NCBI RefSeq assembly: GCF_003946025.1
Contig: NZ_RHNR01000005.1
Coordinates: 16,321-80,320 of the forward strand
Origin: Lacticaseibacillus songhuajiangensis
GTDB taxonomy: Bacteria; Bacillota; Bacilli; Lactobacillales; Lactobacillaceae
DNA length: 64,000 bases
Direction of reading: 5' to 3'
Shown here: piece by piece, positions 8,642 to 16,809 of the stretch
How the letters are laid out: each line of letters opens with the position of its first letter
Numbering within the stretch: the stretch's first letter is position 1
Made by a program: the position numbers and the translations under genes
The notes under the pieces: generated by a model
What the model saw: the letters and a program-made list of their open reading frames with translations, nothing else
Database searches by the model: none
What the model was told of the DNA's origin: nothing

Positions 8642-9361
8642 ATGTATACGATTAATTCCGTCATGAACGTGGTGTACCACAACCCCGCCGCGGCCGTGAC
8701 GATGGCACTACTCACTTACGCCTTCGGGTTCGCGCAGTACATCACCAGCATGTTGATGCAGGTTAAGGGTAAGGAGGCGCCGTTCTACTTCTGGATGCAC
8801 GCCTGGTACTTTGGCCACGACTTAACCTTCTCGCTACTGTTCTACCAGTGGTTCCACGTGGTGCACTTCTGGCTGTTTGAAGTCCTGTGGGCCGGCTGCG
8901 TCATCTTCGTGGGCATCGAACTCTTCTCGCTATTTTACTCTGTGAAGTACGAACGCGACCGCATCTGGGGCAAGTATCTGCACGCGCAGGTCAGCGTTAG
9001 CACCGCTTGGCGTTACGGCATCGTCGGGTATGCGCTCGGCTTCGCCCTCTTCTTCCTGATTCGGCTTGGTTTGGGTGACCAGATGTGCCTGATTCTGATG
9101 ATGTCCACCAACGCCATCCTCGCACTAGCGGCCTCGTTCAAAATGCAGGAAATGGGCACGCGCCGCTTCGGCACAGTCATGCTCGGCTGGTACACCCTGT
9201 TTGGCACCATCTTCACCTTCCTGCCGAAGGGTTACGGTTTCTTCGCCACTCTAGTCGCACCACTGGATCACGCCTGGTTCTCCGTTCTCGGCGTCATCTG
9301 CGTGTTGTTTGCCATTCGCTACTTGGTACTGGCGTTCAGAATGCCGAAAGCGGCAAACTAA
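8642..9361 (+). CDS. Seven-helix membrane protein, function unknown
   Basis: A 239-residue protein that is almost entirely hydrophobic helices, about seven, with short polar loops. Notable conserved-looking segments are WMHAWYFGHDLTFSLLFYQW and GCVIFVGIELFSL. The general pattern recalls the small membrane cyclase-like proteins of secondary metabolism, but that resemblance is weak and I do not assign a function. TTGGAGG lies 7 bases before the ATG. It is divergently paired with a TetR regulator and is followed by a terminator hairpin that an IS element has split. Confidence 0.7.
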   Translation: MYTINSVMNVVYHNPAAAVTMALLTYAFGFAQYITSMLMQVKGKEAPFYFWMHAWYFGHDLTFSLLFYQWFHVVHFWLFEVLWAGCVIFVGIELFSLFYSVKYERDRIWGKYLHAQVSVSTAWRYGIVGYALGFALFFLIRLGLGDQMCLILMMSTNAILALAASFKMQEMGTRRFGTVMLGWYTLFGTIFTFLPKGYGFFATLVAPLDHAWFSVLGVICVLFAIRYLVLAFRMPKAAN

Positions 9362-9491
9362 TTGCGTGTCTGAACTGGATCAGTTGAACCAAAATGCACG
9401 CAAAATTCAGCACGTGCTAATAATTTATCTTATGTAAACAATGGTGCGACTGAATTCGCAATTTCGTTTATTTTCAAAATTTTTCCCAAAC

Positions 9492-9506
9492 AAAAAGCAG
9501 CAGTCA
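9492..9506 (+). terminator. Left half of a terminator stem split by the IS element
   Basis: AAAAAGCAGCAGTCA at 9492-9506 is the exact reverse complement of TGACTGCTGCTTTTT at 10961-10975. With the IS (9520-10948) and one TTA copy removed, they form a 15-bp stem closed by CGCGTT/AACGCG and ending in a T-tract. This is a bidirectional terminator for the convergent genes at 8642 and 10975, now separated by 1.4 kb. Confidence 0.75.
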
Positions 9507-9528
9507 ATTATCGCGTTTATGACGTTTA

Positions 9529-9555
9529 CCCCCAAAGTTGGAACAACTTTGGGGG
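9529..9555 (+). promoter_or_regulatory. Hairpin at the IS left end covering the transposase ribosome site
   Basis: CCCCCAAAGTTG (9529-9540) and CAACTTTGGGGG (9544-9555) form a perfect 12-bp stem with a GAA loop. The GGGGG that would serve as ribosome site for the ATG at 9563 is inside the stem, and TATTTTT follows. It can act as a terminator for incoming transcription or hide the start site. Confidence 0.65.
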
Positions 9556-9562
9556 TATTTTT

Positions 9563-10906
9563 ATGACCAAAATTTCTATGGAGACCAAAATTCAGGTAGT
9601 TGAAGACTATCTCCTTGGTTCTGAGTCAAAGCTCGCTATAACCAACCGTTATGGCATTGCTCGAACACTCTTCGATATTTTAGTCGCGATTTACGAACAA
9701 CATGGTAGGAATGGACTACTAAATCCGCCCAGTATTACTGGTCAGCTTCGGGTTTCTCTTGTACAGTGGAAGCAGACTAATCACGCATCCATGGTTGAAA
9801 CTTGTGCGCAATTTGATGTACTTTCCGTTGAAGCTATTGTTCGCTGGGAACGTATATACAATCTGTATGGCAAGCAACCATTACTTGAGATGCGACCGGG
9901 AGTGAAACCTCATCGCAAAAGAATCAGATCAGGACAAGATCAAGCGCCTGGAACAAGAGAACTTATCCTTGCGGATACGCGTCGACGCCTTAAAAAAATT
10001 GCATGCCTTGAGACAGCAACTAAGAAAGAAATCAGTGAAGTCATCATCGAACTCAGGGCAAAATACCGATTAACTGATTTAATAGCTGCGTTACCAATTT
10101 CGATGTCCGTGTTCCAATACTGGCACCAAAAGCTACGCCATGCAGATCCTGACCACAAGCTCAAACAGCTAATTAGGCAAGTGTTCGAAGAACACCATGG
10201 CAATTATGGTGTCCCACGAGTAACAGTTGCCGTTCGGCGGCACTATGAATCTCAGGGGTTAACGAAACCCAATCACAAGAAGATTCAGCGCATTATGCAT
10301 GAACTTGGCCTTAACAGCTCGGTTTACAGAAGGCGCACTCGTAAATACGATTCTTCGAAAGGTCCTCGCGGTAAGGTGGCTAAAAACCTGCTTCGTCGTC
10401 GTAATGTAGCAGACCGTCCATATCAGAAACTCGTGGCCGATGTGACCGAAATGAAGGCCAAGAACGGTGACAAAGTATACGTCGAAATCATCAAGGATTT
10501 ATGGAGCAATCGTATCGTGTCATGGGCAATGAGTCCGCACCCAAATTTAAATTTTGCGGTAACACCCCTGATAGAACTGATTAGAAACATGCCCGCCACC
10601 GGTTACCAGGTTACCCTGCACACGGATCAAGGATGGCAGTATCAACACAAAAAATGGCGCGACTTACTCAAACGTGGTCGCATCAGACAGAGCATGTCTC
10701 GTCGCTCAACATGTTTGGACAACGCAGCATGTGAAACGGTATTTGATAAGCTAAAAACAGAGATTGGCCCACTCAAACAATTTGAGGATTATGAAGCAGT
10801 CTCCACGCCAGTTGATGTATGGATTAAGTACTACAATGAAACGCGAATTCAAATGAAATTAGGCGGTCAATCACCGCTCGAGTTCGAGCGGCAACTAACT
10901 GCCTAA
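9563..10906 (+). CDS. IS3-family transposase, single-frame
   Basis: A DDE transposase of 447 residues. Two N-terminal helix-turn-helix regions (about 5-50 and 60-110) bind the ends. An HTH_21-like segment (HHGNYGVPRVTVAVRR) precedes the integrase core. The catalytic residues are visible as VADVTEM (D), LHTDQGWQYQ (D) and AACETVFDKLK (E). Most IS3 elements make the transposase by frameshifting between two ORFs; here everything is in one frame. The ATG lies just after a hairpin that can occlude its ribosome site. Confidence 0.9.
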   Translation: MTKISMETKIQVVEDYLLGSESKLAITNRYGIARTLFDILVAIYEQHGRNGLLNPPSITGQLRVSLVQWKQTNHASMVETCAQFDVLSVEAIVRWERIYNLYGKQPLLEMRPGVKPHRKRIRSGQDQAPGTRELILADTRRRLKKIACLETATKKEISEVIIELRAKYRLTDLIAALPISMSVFQYWHQKLRHADPDHKLKQLIRQVFEEHHGNYGVPRVTVAVRRHYESQGLTKPNHKKIQRIMHELGLNSSVYRRRTRKYDSSKGPRGKVAKNLLRRRNVADRPYQKLVADVTEMKAKNGDKVYVEIIKDLWSNRIVSWAMSPHPNLNFAVTPLIELIRNMPATGYQVTLHTDQGWQYQHKKWRDLLKRGRIRQSMSRRSTCLDNAACETVFDKLKTEIGPLKQFEDYEAVSTPVDVWIKYYNETRIQMKLGGQSPLEFERQLTA

Positions 10907-10960
10907 TTACAGAAAACTATTCAGTTCCAACTTTAGGGGTAAACGTCATTAACGCGCATC

Positions 10961-10976
10961 TGACTGCTGCTTTTTT
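10961..10976 (-). terminator. Right half of the split terminator stem
   Basis: TGACTGCTGCTTTTTT pairs with 9492-9506. The T-run overlaps the stop codon of the 10975 gene (TTA at 10975-10977). Its partner arm is now 1.4 kb away beyond the IS. Confidence 0.7.
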
Positions 10977-11604
10977 AGAATGCTTCTGCAATTGGTGTGT
11001 CGCCGCCGACAATCTCGTAAGTGGCGCCCCACTTTGGTGCCTTACGCAACGCCACAGCAACTGCCTTGGCCACGTCCGCACGTGTAATTGCGGCGGCAGT
11101 GCCATTATTCACCGCGATGGTCCCGCGGGCCGGTTCATTCAAGAGTGTGCTTGGCTGAATGATCAGGTAGTTCAGTCCGCTTTCGCGCTTGAGCCACTCT
11201 TCGGAGTAGTACTTGGCAACGTAGTACGGCAGAATTGACGTCGGCCACTGCTCGCGCTTGTCAGCATAGAGTGCACTTATTAGCACGTACTTGCCAATCT
11301 TGGCCTCGTCCGCCGCCTGCATGGACTTAATCGCCCCATCTAGGTCCACCCGCAAGGTCATGTCGTCGCCGGTCTTACCACCTGAGCCGGCGGCAAAAAT
11401 CACGGCATCCATACCGTTCATTGCGCGCGTCATGTCCGCGATGGGTCCGGTCACGTCCAGTGCCACCACGTGCACATCGTCCGCGAAATCCTTGGTTTGC
11501 GCCATATTGCGAATGCCGGCATACACTTCTTCGCCTTGCGCGCTTAAGTCGCGCACGAGCTGTTGGCCAACTTGGCCGTGTGCCCCAATGACTAGTACTT
11601 TCAT
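10975..11604 (-). CDS. NAD(P)-binding SDR/NmrA-like oxidoreductase
   Basis: A 209-residue Rossmann protein of the atypical SDR type (YwnB-like NAD(P)H-binding family). The N-terminal VLVIGAHGQVGQQL is the GxxGxxG nucleotide site, and VIFAAGSG and the YVAKYYSEEWL segment (YxxxK-like) follow. An in-frame GTG at 11616 gives four more residues; I prefer the ATG at 11604 because MKVLVIG is the usual N-terminus. Substrate unknown; members often act as redox or stress-related dehydratases or isomerases. The coding end is intact despite the IS insertion next door. Confidence 0.8.
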   Translation of the reverse strand: MKVLVIGAHGQVGQQLVRDLSAQGEEVYAGIRNMAQTKDFADDVHVVALDVTGPIADMTRAMNGMDAVIFAAGSGGKTGDDMTLRVDLDGAIKSMQAADEAKIGKYVLISALYADKREQWPTSILPYYVAKYYSEEWLKRESGLNYLIIQPSTLLNEPARGTIAVNNGTAAAITRADVAKAVAVALRKAPKWGATYEIVGGDTPIAEAF

Positions 11605-11689
11605 GTTCTGCACCACTTTCTTTTGTTGTCAGTTCAGTTTCCGTTCACTACCTGCATCATCAGCGCGAACTCGGCACGCCGCAAGTCCT

Positions 11690-12853
11690 TTACGCACGCT
11701 GGTAGGCCGCGATGCCGGCCTGCAGCCGCTGCAAACCATCCGCCAGCATCGCGCTCGGGCAGGCAAAATTCATGCGCAAGAAGCTGTTACCATTACCGCG
11801 GTACTCCGCTCCGGAGGAGAGAATCAGACCGGTTTCCTTGCGCAGCGCCGCCACCAGCGCGTCCGCGTCATCCGTAATCGCGCTAACATCCAGCCACATC
11901 AGATAGGTGGCGTCACTAGCCACAACCTTAACTCCCGGCACCTTTTGGCTAATGAAGTCGGCTGCTTGCCGGTAGTTTTGCTGCAGTTGTGCGCGCAGGG
12001 CGTGCAACCACTCGTGCCCCTGCGTGTAAGCGGCGATGGTGCCCGGCAGCGCGAGCAGGTTCGGCTCGGCCACCTCGTCCATGTTCAACCCGCGGTTCAC
12101 ACTCGCGCGCAAGTTGGCTTCGGGTACGATGACGGTAGCCGCGTGCAGTGCTGCCACGTTGAAGGTCTTACTTGGCGACACCAGGGAGATGACCCCGCGG
12201 TTGAGTGGTTCCGGCAGTGAGAATGCCGGCACGTAATCGCGGTCGCCGCGTACCAGATCACCATGAATCTCGTCGGAAACGAGCACCACGTGGTACTGGT
12301 GGCACAACTGGGCAATCGCCGTCAGTTCACCGAGCGTCCAAATTTTGCCGACCGGGTTGTGCGGGTTGCACAGAATCATCATCGTGGTCAGCGGATCGGC
12401 GAGCTTGGCCTCTAGATCGGTGAAGTCAATGTGATACTCACCGTCCGCGTAAAGCAAGTCGCTGGATAAGGTGTGCCGCCCGTTGTTTTCAATCGAGTGG
12501 TAGAACATGTTGTAGACGGGCGCCTGCACCAGCACGTTGTCACCGATTCCACTTAGCCGCCGCACGATGGCGGAAAGCGCCGGAATGACGCCGGTGGCAA
12601 AAATCATCCAGTCAGTCTGCGGCCGCGCATTGTGCTCCGCAGCGTACCAGTCCGCTACCGCGTTGAAGTACGCGGCGTGCGGCTCTTCGTACCCGAAAGC
12701 ACCGAGTTCGAGCTTCTTTTGCATCGCCGCCACAATCTCTGGTGCGGTCGCAAAATCCATGTCGGCGATCCACATTGGTAGTTCGCCTTCCTTGACATCC
12801 CACTTCACCGAGTCGGTGTGCAGCCGCTGCGGTGCGTGTTCAAAATCATACAT
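11690..12853 (-). CDS. patB: PatB/MalY-type C-S lyase (cystathionine beta-lyase), PLP-dependent
   Basis: A fold-type I PLP enzyme of 387 residues. ELPMWIADMDF near the N-terminus is typical of the MalY/PatB group. The segments NPHNPVG and SDEIHGDL bind cofactor, and SPSKTFNVAALHAA carries the Schiff-base lysine. The expected reaction is cleavage of cystathionine or cysteine conjugates to a thiol, pyruvate and ammonia. Its ATG overlaps the stop of the DUF3737 gene (TAATG) with AAAGGAG upstream, so it is the second gene of that operon and probably responds to the same MerR-type promoter. Confidence 0.87.
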   Translation of the reverse strand: MYDFEHAPQRLHTDSVKWDVKEGELPMWIADMDFATAPEIVAAMQKKLELGAFGYEEPHAAYFNAVADWYAAEHNARPQTDWMIFATGVIPALSAIVRRLSGIGDNVLVQAPVYNMFYHSIENNGRHTLSSDLLYADGEYHIDFTDLEAKLADPLTTMMILCNPHNPVGKIWTLGELTAIAQLCHQYHVVLVSDEIHGDLVRGDRDYVPAFSLPEPLNRGVISLVSPSKTFNVAALHAATVIVPEANLRASVNRGLNMDEVAEPNLLALPGTIAAYTQGHEWLHALRAQLQQNYRQAADFISQKVPGVKVVASDATYLMWLDVSAITDDADALVAALRKETGLILSSGAEYRGNGNSFLRMNFACPSAMLADGLQRLQAGIAAYQRA

Positions 12854-13719
12854 TAAGCCGTCGCTCCTTTTGCTTTGTGTGTCTCCGTAATAATCTGCGT
12901 CTTTTGCGGGTCAATCACGGATGCGTCCATAATCAGTTCACCAATGCCGTGGGCGCGAATGATGCCGCTAATCGGGTTCTTCACGCTGTCGATATCGGTC
13001 GTAATCTCCGCATCAATCTGGCTGCAATATTCAAACGCTAGGTCGGTCCGCAAGAGGCGGCAGTTGATCATTTTGAGCCCGTCGATGTAGCACAGCCCCT
13101 GGTCACTTTCGATGGTGCAGTTCACGAGCGTCAGGTTCTTGGTGTTCCACGCCAGGTACTCGCCATCAATTGTGGAATCGTAAATCGTGACGTTCTCGCA
13201 GTTCCAGAACGCATCTTTCGAGATGAAGCGCGAATTGTGGACCTCCACGTCCCGCGCCCCGTCGAAGCAATAATTACCCACAATGTCGACATGGTCAAGG
13301 TAAACCTGCTGACTGTCCTTGCCGAAGTAGTTGCCGTTCACCTGCACGTTGGTGAGGCGCACGTCCTGACAAGTCCAAAGTGTCTCCTCGGCGTCGGCAA
13401 AATGCACGTGGTCGAGCTTAATCTGACTACTGCGCCGGAAGAGTTTGGGCGCCTGCAGCGAACTGTTCGTCACCGTGATGTCCTTGGTGTACCAAATCCC
13501 CGACCGTGACATCGTCTCGAACGTCGTGTTGTCGGCGCGCACGTGCTGACTGTACCACAGCGGGTACTTCCACTTGAAGACACTATCTTGGAGCGTAATG
13601 TTACGGCTCTCCTTGAGTGGGGATTCCCCCTGTCCAAAAGTCGTGCCGCTAATTTCGGCGTCGTGTTCACCAAACAATGACCGTTCGCCTTCAAAATACT
13701 GATTCTTGTATGTGCTCAT
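12853..13719 (-). CDS. DUF3737 family protein (right-handed beta-helix)
   Basis: A 288-residue protein of short repeated strands (pattern xxVxxxNSxFxxxxAFWxCENVTIYDS), typical of a right-handed parallel beta-helix. The opening (YKNQYFEGERSLFGEHDAEI) and composition match DUF3737. It is soluble with no signal peptide. The molecular function is unknown. It is first in an operon with patB and is driven by a promoter with a 19-bp spacer, the MerR-activated type. Confidence 0.82.
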   Translation of the reverse strand: MSTYKNQYFEGERSLFGEHDAEISGTTFGQGESPLKESRNITLQDSVFKWKYPLWYSQHVRADNTTFETMSRSGIWYTKDITVTNSSLQAPKLFRRSSQIKLDHVHFADAEETLWTCQDVRLTNVQVNGNYFGKDSQQVYLDHVDIVGNYCFDGARDVEVHNSRFISKDAFWNCENVTIYDSTIDGEYLAWNTKNLTLVNCTIESDQGLCYIDGLKMINCRLLRTDLAFEYCSQIDAEITTDIDSVKNPISGIIRAHGIGELIMDASVIDPQKTQIITETHKAKGATA

Positions 13720-13776
13720 GATTATTCCATCTACCTTATTTAAGTATCGGGTCGTGCGAAAAAACCCACAATGCTT

Positions 13777-13807
13777 ATCCTAGACCCTTAGAGCTACTGT
13801 AAGGCAA
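13777..13807 (-). promoter_or_regulatory. MerR-type promoter of the DUF3737-patB operon
   Basis: On the minus strand TTGCCT (13802-13807) and TAGGAT (13777-13782) are 19 bases apart, too long for unaided sigma-A but standard for MerR-family activation. The dyad CCTTA...TAAGG (13786-13804) fills the spacer. The same design occurs at 18384-18414. Confidence 0.7.
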
Positions 13808-13856
13808 GCGTCTTGGCCAATTTGTCCGTAAAAATTTTGCATGTAGTGTGCACCGA

Positions 13857-13886
13857 ACTTGCGGCAAGTCGCACTTGCGCTATAAT
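13857..13886 (+). promoter_or_regulatory. Promoter of the MerR gene with a 6-1-6 palindrome
   Basis: TATAAT at 13881-13886 lies 16 bases after TTGCGG (13859-13864). ACTTGC-G-GCAAGT (13857-13869) is a perfect palindrome over the -35 region and could be an autoregulatory site. Confidence 0.6.
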
Positions 13887-13922
13887 AGGCACAACATTCT
13901 AGTTAATCGAAGGGAGAACCGC

Positions 13923-14360
13923 ATGACTTACACCGTTCAACAAGTTGCCAAGAAGATGGGCCTGACCGCCTACACCGTCCGTTTCTACCACGATCACGGC
14001 CTGTTGCCCTTCGTGAAACGCGACGAAAACAACAACCGCATCTTCGATGACGTCGACCTCGAGTGGTTGCACCTGATTACCTGTTTGCGGCAAACGGGGA
14101 TGCCGCTGGACAATATCAAGCACTACTTCGACCTCGTACAGGAAGGTAGCGACACCGTCCCTGAGCGCTACCAGATTATGCTCGAACAGCAAAAGCGCAC
14201 CCTCGACGAAATCGCCGAGCTCAACCGCCACCTGGCAACCATCAACGTCAAGGTTGCCCATTATGCCGACGTGCTGATCAACCACAAGCCCGACAGTTTC
14301 GTGCCGTCGAACGTGCAAGAAGCGCAGACATTACAAACTAGCGGTTCTGGCAGTAAGTAA
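13923..14360 (+). CDS. MerR-family regulator (AdhR/NmlR-like)
   Basis: A regulator of 145 residues with the MerR winged helix at the N-terminus (YTVQQVAKKMGLTAYTVRFY, then HDHGLLPFVKRDENNNRIF) and a dimerising coiled coil at about 80-125. There are no cysteines in the effector region, so it is not a classical metal sensor. The longer frame from 13848 lacks a ribosome site, while AGGGAG lies before the ATG at 13923. It is divergent from DUF3737-patB, whose promoter, like that of the flavodoxin-ADH-AKR operon, has the 19-bp spacer. I infer an aldehyde/electrophile regulon. Confidence 0.82.
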   Translation: MTYTVQQVAKKMGLTAYTVRFYHDHGLLPFVKRDENNNRIFDDVDLEWLHLITCLRQTGMPLDNIKHYFDLVQEGSDTVPERYQIMLEQQKRTLDEIAELNRHLATINVKVAHYADVLINHKPDSFVPSNVQEAQTLQTSGSGSK

Positions 14361-14366
14361 AGCAGC

Positions 14367-14420
14367 AAATAGGCGCAACGCCGCATCCCCAGCAGGGACA
14401 CGGCGCTGCGCCTATTTTAA
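14367..14420. terminator. Terminator between the MerR gene and the MFS gene
   Basis: AAATAGGCGCAACGCCG (14367-14383) pairs with CGGCGCTGCGCCTATTT (14401-14417) and TTAA follows. It serves two convergent genes. Confidence 0.8.
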
Positions 14421-14444
14421 TATGACTGATTCAGTTCAGGTAAA

Positions 14445-15632
14445 TTATTCCTGCACATGTCGCAGTCGCGTGTGTAGCCAGCAAGCCAGCAGCAGCATCA
14501 CCGCCGTTACCCCGAGTACATAGCGCGGTAAAGCCAGCACACTGCCATTGTGCAAGACGCTCATCAAGTAAGTCAGCGCGCTAATGAGCAGGTAGTACAC
14601 GAAGCTCAGCAGGCCGCTGGCCGTACCGATGACATCCGCAAAGCCAATGAGTGCCCGGTTGAGCACAATCGGCAGCGCGGTGTTAATGCCGGCAAACACC
14701 AGGAAGATGGCCATGAGTAGTACTGGCAACAAACGTGCCCCCAACCACATCCCCACCGCCCCACTCAACGCGAGTGTCAGGCCAAGATCAATAATACGCT
14801 CCGGCCGTAGCATGCGCGCCAGGAAGTTCGCCGCAACAGCGCCACTAATAGTGGCACCCGCGATGACGAGTCCTAAGTAGCCATATTGCAAGCTGCTGAA
14901 GTGGAAATGGCTTTCAAAGATGAACGGCGCCTCCGCGTAGTAGCTGAAGAGAATGCCGTTAATGCCACTGATGAGAAGGCAGTATACCCACACCCGCGGA
15001 CTACGCAGCATGCGCCGCATCACCGCACCGGTCGCGATCGGATTACTCGTGGCGACTGGCAGTTGCCGCGTTTCCGGCAAACAACGCAGCACGTATAGCC
15101 ACAGCAGCACGGCCATGATGACCAGCGCGCCGAACACACTCTGATAGCGGCCGCTACCGGCGAGCAATGCCCCGCCGAGCAGCGGTCCCAGTGCGGGTGA
15201 CAGTGCGAGCGCGGCACTGACCTGGGCGAAGACCTGCTCACCGCGCACACCGCTGAACGATTCGCGCATAATGGTTTGGGTAAGGACGGAGCCAGTCGCG
15301 GCCCCAAACGCCTGCAAAATGCGGGCGGCAAGCAGCAGGCCAAAGTGCGGCGCAAGTAGTAGCCCAAGGTTACCGAGTAAGTAGATTGCTAGGCCCCATA
15401 GGAAGGCTGGCCGCCGCCCAATCTGATCAGATAGACGGCCCCAAAAGAGCACGCCGACGGCAAACCCGATGAAGTAAGTGCTCATCGTCAGCTGACTACT
15501 TTGCGCGCTGACGCGCAATGCACGGCTGAGCGCCGGGAGCACCGGCGTGAAGATGGATTCGCTCAACTGCGGGAAGCCCACGAGGACAATAATTATTAAA
15601 ACGGATGGTACTTGTTTACGGACGTTTTTCAC
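14445..15632 (-). CDS. Bcr/CflA-type MFS drug exporter
   Basis: A 395-residue transporter with twelve predicted helices. GRLSDQIGRRP after the second helix is the major facilitator loop signature, and the early LSESIFTPVLPAL and GAATGSVLTQTIMRE (motif C region of exporters) fit the Bcr/CflA drug/H+ antiporter group. I use the GTG at 15632 because CAAGGAGAAATCTC lies directly before it; the frame opens further to 15677 without a ribosome site. It is monocistronic, bounded by hairpins at 14367 and 15820. Confidence 0.82.
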   Translation of the reverse strand: MKNVRKQVPSVLIIIVLVGFPQLSESIFTPVLPALSRALRVSAQSSQLTMSTYFIGFAVGVLFWGRLSDQIGRRPAFLWGLAIYLLGNLGLLLAPHFGLLLAARILQAFGAATGSVLTQTIMRESFSGVRGEQVFAQVSAALALSPALGPLLGGALLAGSGRYQSVFGALVIMAVLLWLYVLRCLPETRQLPVATSNPIATGAVMRRMLRSPRVWVYCLLISGINGILFSYYAEAPFIFESHFHFSSLQYGYLGLVIAGATISGAVAANFLARMLRPERIIDLGLTLALSGAVGMWLGARLLPVLLMAIFLVFAGINTALPIVLNRALIGFADVIGTASGLLSFVYYLLISALTYLMSVLHNGSVLALPRYVLGVTAVMLLLACWLHTRLRHVQE

Positions 15633-15819
15633 GAGATTTCTCCTTGAGTAATTAATCTGCGGAAGAACGTCCCTCATCGTTTACGGTTGCACAAACAATG
15701 AATTGCACATAGGTCGACATTGCTCGTCTCAACCCCTTTCTGTTTAAAAAGCTTGTTTCAGTCTACATGAAGCGGCACGCTCAGGCAAATAGACCGCGGT
15801 AAGCGCGCATACTGACGAA

Positions 15820-15857
15820 AAATGCCCCGGCGATTCATTATGAATCGCCGGGGCATT
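15820..15857 (-). terminator. Terminator of the flavodoxin-ADH-AKR operon
   Basis: A perfect 17-bp stem (15820-15836 with 15841-15857), loop TTAT, followed on the minus strand by TTTTTCG. Confidence 0.88.
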
Positions 15858-15928
15858 AGGTTAAGGCTCACACTAGCAATCAGTAAGAATTCACGCTACC
15901 GATAATCGATATTCGCGCGTGAATGTGC

Positions 15929-16792
15929 TTAGTTAGCGTGTACGTCAAACGCATTCAGCAAGCGTTCCGCAACACCAGGTGCGTCAGGGTCATGACGACC
16001 ATGGCCGCGATCCAGCGCCACAATTGAAGCCATTTCAGCATCGGTCAAGGCAAAATCAAAAATGTCTTGGTTAGAAGCAATCCGCGCTGAATGTACAGAC
16101 TTCGGAAATACTACGACACCGGACTGATACTCGAAGCGCAAAATAATCTGGCCGGCGTCCTTACCGTACTTGGCCGCCAACTTAGTAATGGCGGGTTCCT
16201 GGAATAATTCCGGATCACCCTGACCGAGAGGTGCCCAGGCCTCCAGTACCGTGCTTGTAGCCGCCATGAGTGCGCGCAGGGGCTTTTGCTGGAAGTAGGG
16301 ATTGAACTCGGACTGGTTAACGGCCGGTTTAACTGCAAAATCTGGCACAAATTTCTGCCACAGCTTGGGCGTCACGTTAGAAATACCGATTGAGCGAATT
16401 TTGCCCGCCTTTTGCGCTGCTTCCAGTGCTTGCCAGGCACCAGGCACGTCACCATATGGCTGATGCAGAAGGTACAGGTCGATGTCATCGACACCGATCT
16501 TGCGGAGTGAGGTTTCAATGCCAGTCGTCGCAGCGGCGAATCCATAATCTTGAAGCCAGAGCTTGCTGGTGACCCAGATCTGGTCGCGGGGGATGCCCGA
16601 TTCTGCGATGGCCTGACCGACTTCTTGCTCGTTGAAGTACGCCGCCGCGGTATCAATGTGGCGGTAGCCAAGGCGCAGTGCAGTGGCAACAGCGGCCTTG
16701 GTGGAACCGTCCGCAGGAATCTTGAAAGTGCCGAAACCAAACGCCGGAATCTGGTTACCGTCGTTCAAATTGAACGTGGGAATCTTGCTCAT
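15929..16792 (-). CDS. Aldo/keto reductase
   Basis: A 287-residue NADPH-dependent aldo/keto reductase. The catalytic tetrad is present: D and Y in HIDTAAAYFNE, K in VTSKLW, H in LLHQPYGD. GISNVTP and the C-terminal VVFPKSVHSARIASN form the NADPH site. The likely role is reduction of toxic aldehydes. It is the last gene of the flavodoxin-ADH-AKR operon, 17 bases after the ADH stop, with GGGAGGAG before the ATG. Confidence 0.9.
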   Translation of the reverse strand: MSKIPTFNLNDGNQIPAFGFGTFKIPADGSTKAAVATALRLGYRHIDTAAAYFNEQEVGQAIAESGIPRDQIWVTSKLWLQDYGFAAATTGIETSLRKIGVDDIDLYLLHQPYGDVPGAWQALEAAQKAGKIRSIGISNVTPKLWQKFVPDFAVKPAVNQSEFNPYFQQKPLRALMAATSTVLEAWAPLGQGDPELFQEPAITKLAAKYGKDAGQIILRFEYQSGVVVFPKSVHSARIASNQDIFDFALTDAEMASIVALDRGHGRHDPDAPGVAERLLNAFDVHAN

Positions 16793-16809
16793 GTTTCTCC
16801 TCCCTATTA

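Larger units (their letters stand above)
9517..10951. mobile_element. IS3-family insertion sequence with 3-bp target duplication
   Basis: The element spans 9520-10948 (1429 bp). Its ends are inverted repeats of about 25 bp (TGACGTTTACCCC[C/T]AAAGTTGGAAC) with one mismatch, starting TG and ending CA as in the IS3 family. TTA at 9517-9519 and 10949-10951 is the likely target duplication. It encodes one uninterrupted transposase. The base composition is more AT-rich than its neighbours. The ends and the reading frame are intact, so it may still be active. Confidence 0.88.

Noticed and set aside
13848..13922. Longer N-terminus for the MerR protein
   Set aside because: It would read through the promoter -10 box; the ATG at 13923 has a good ribosome site.
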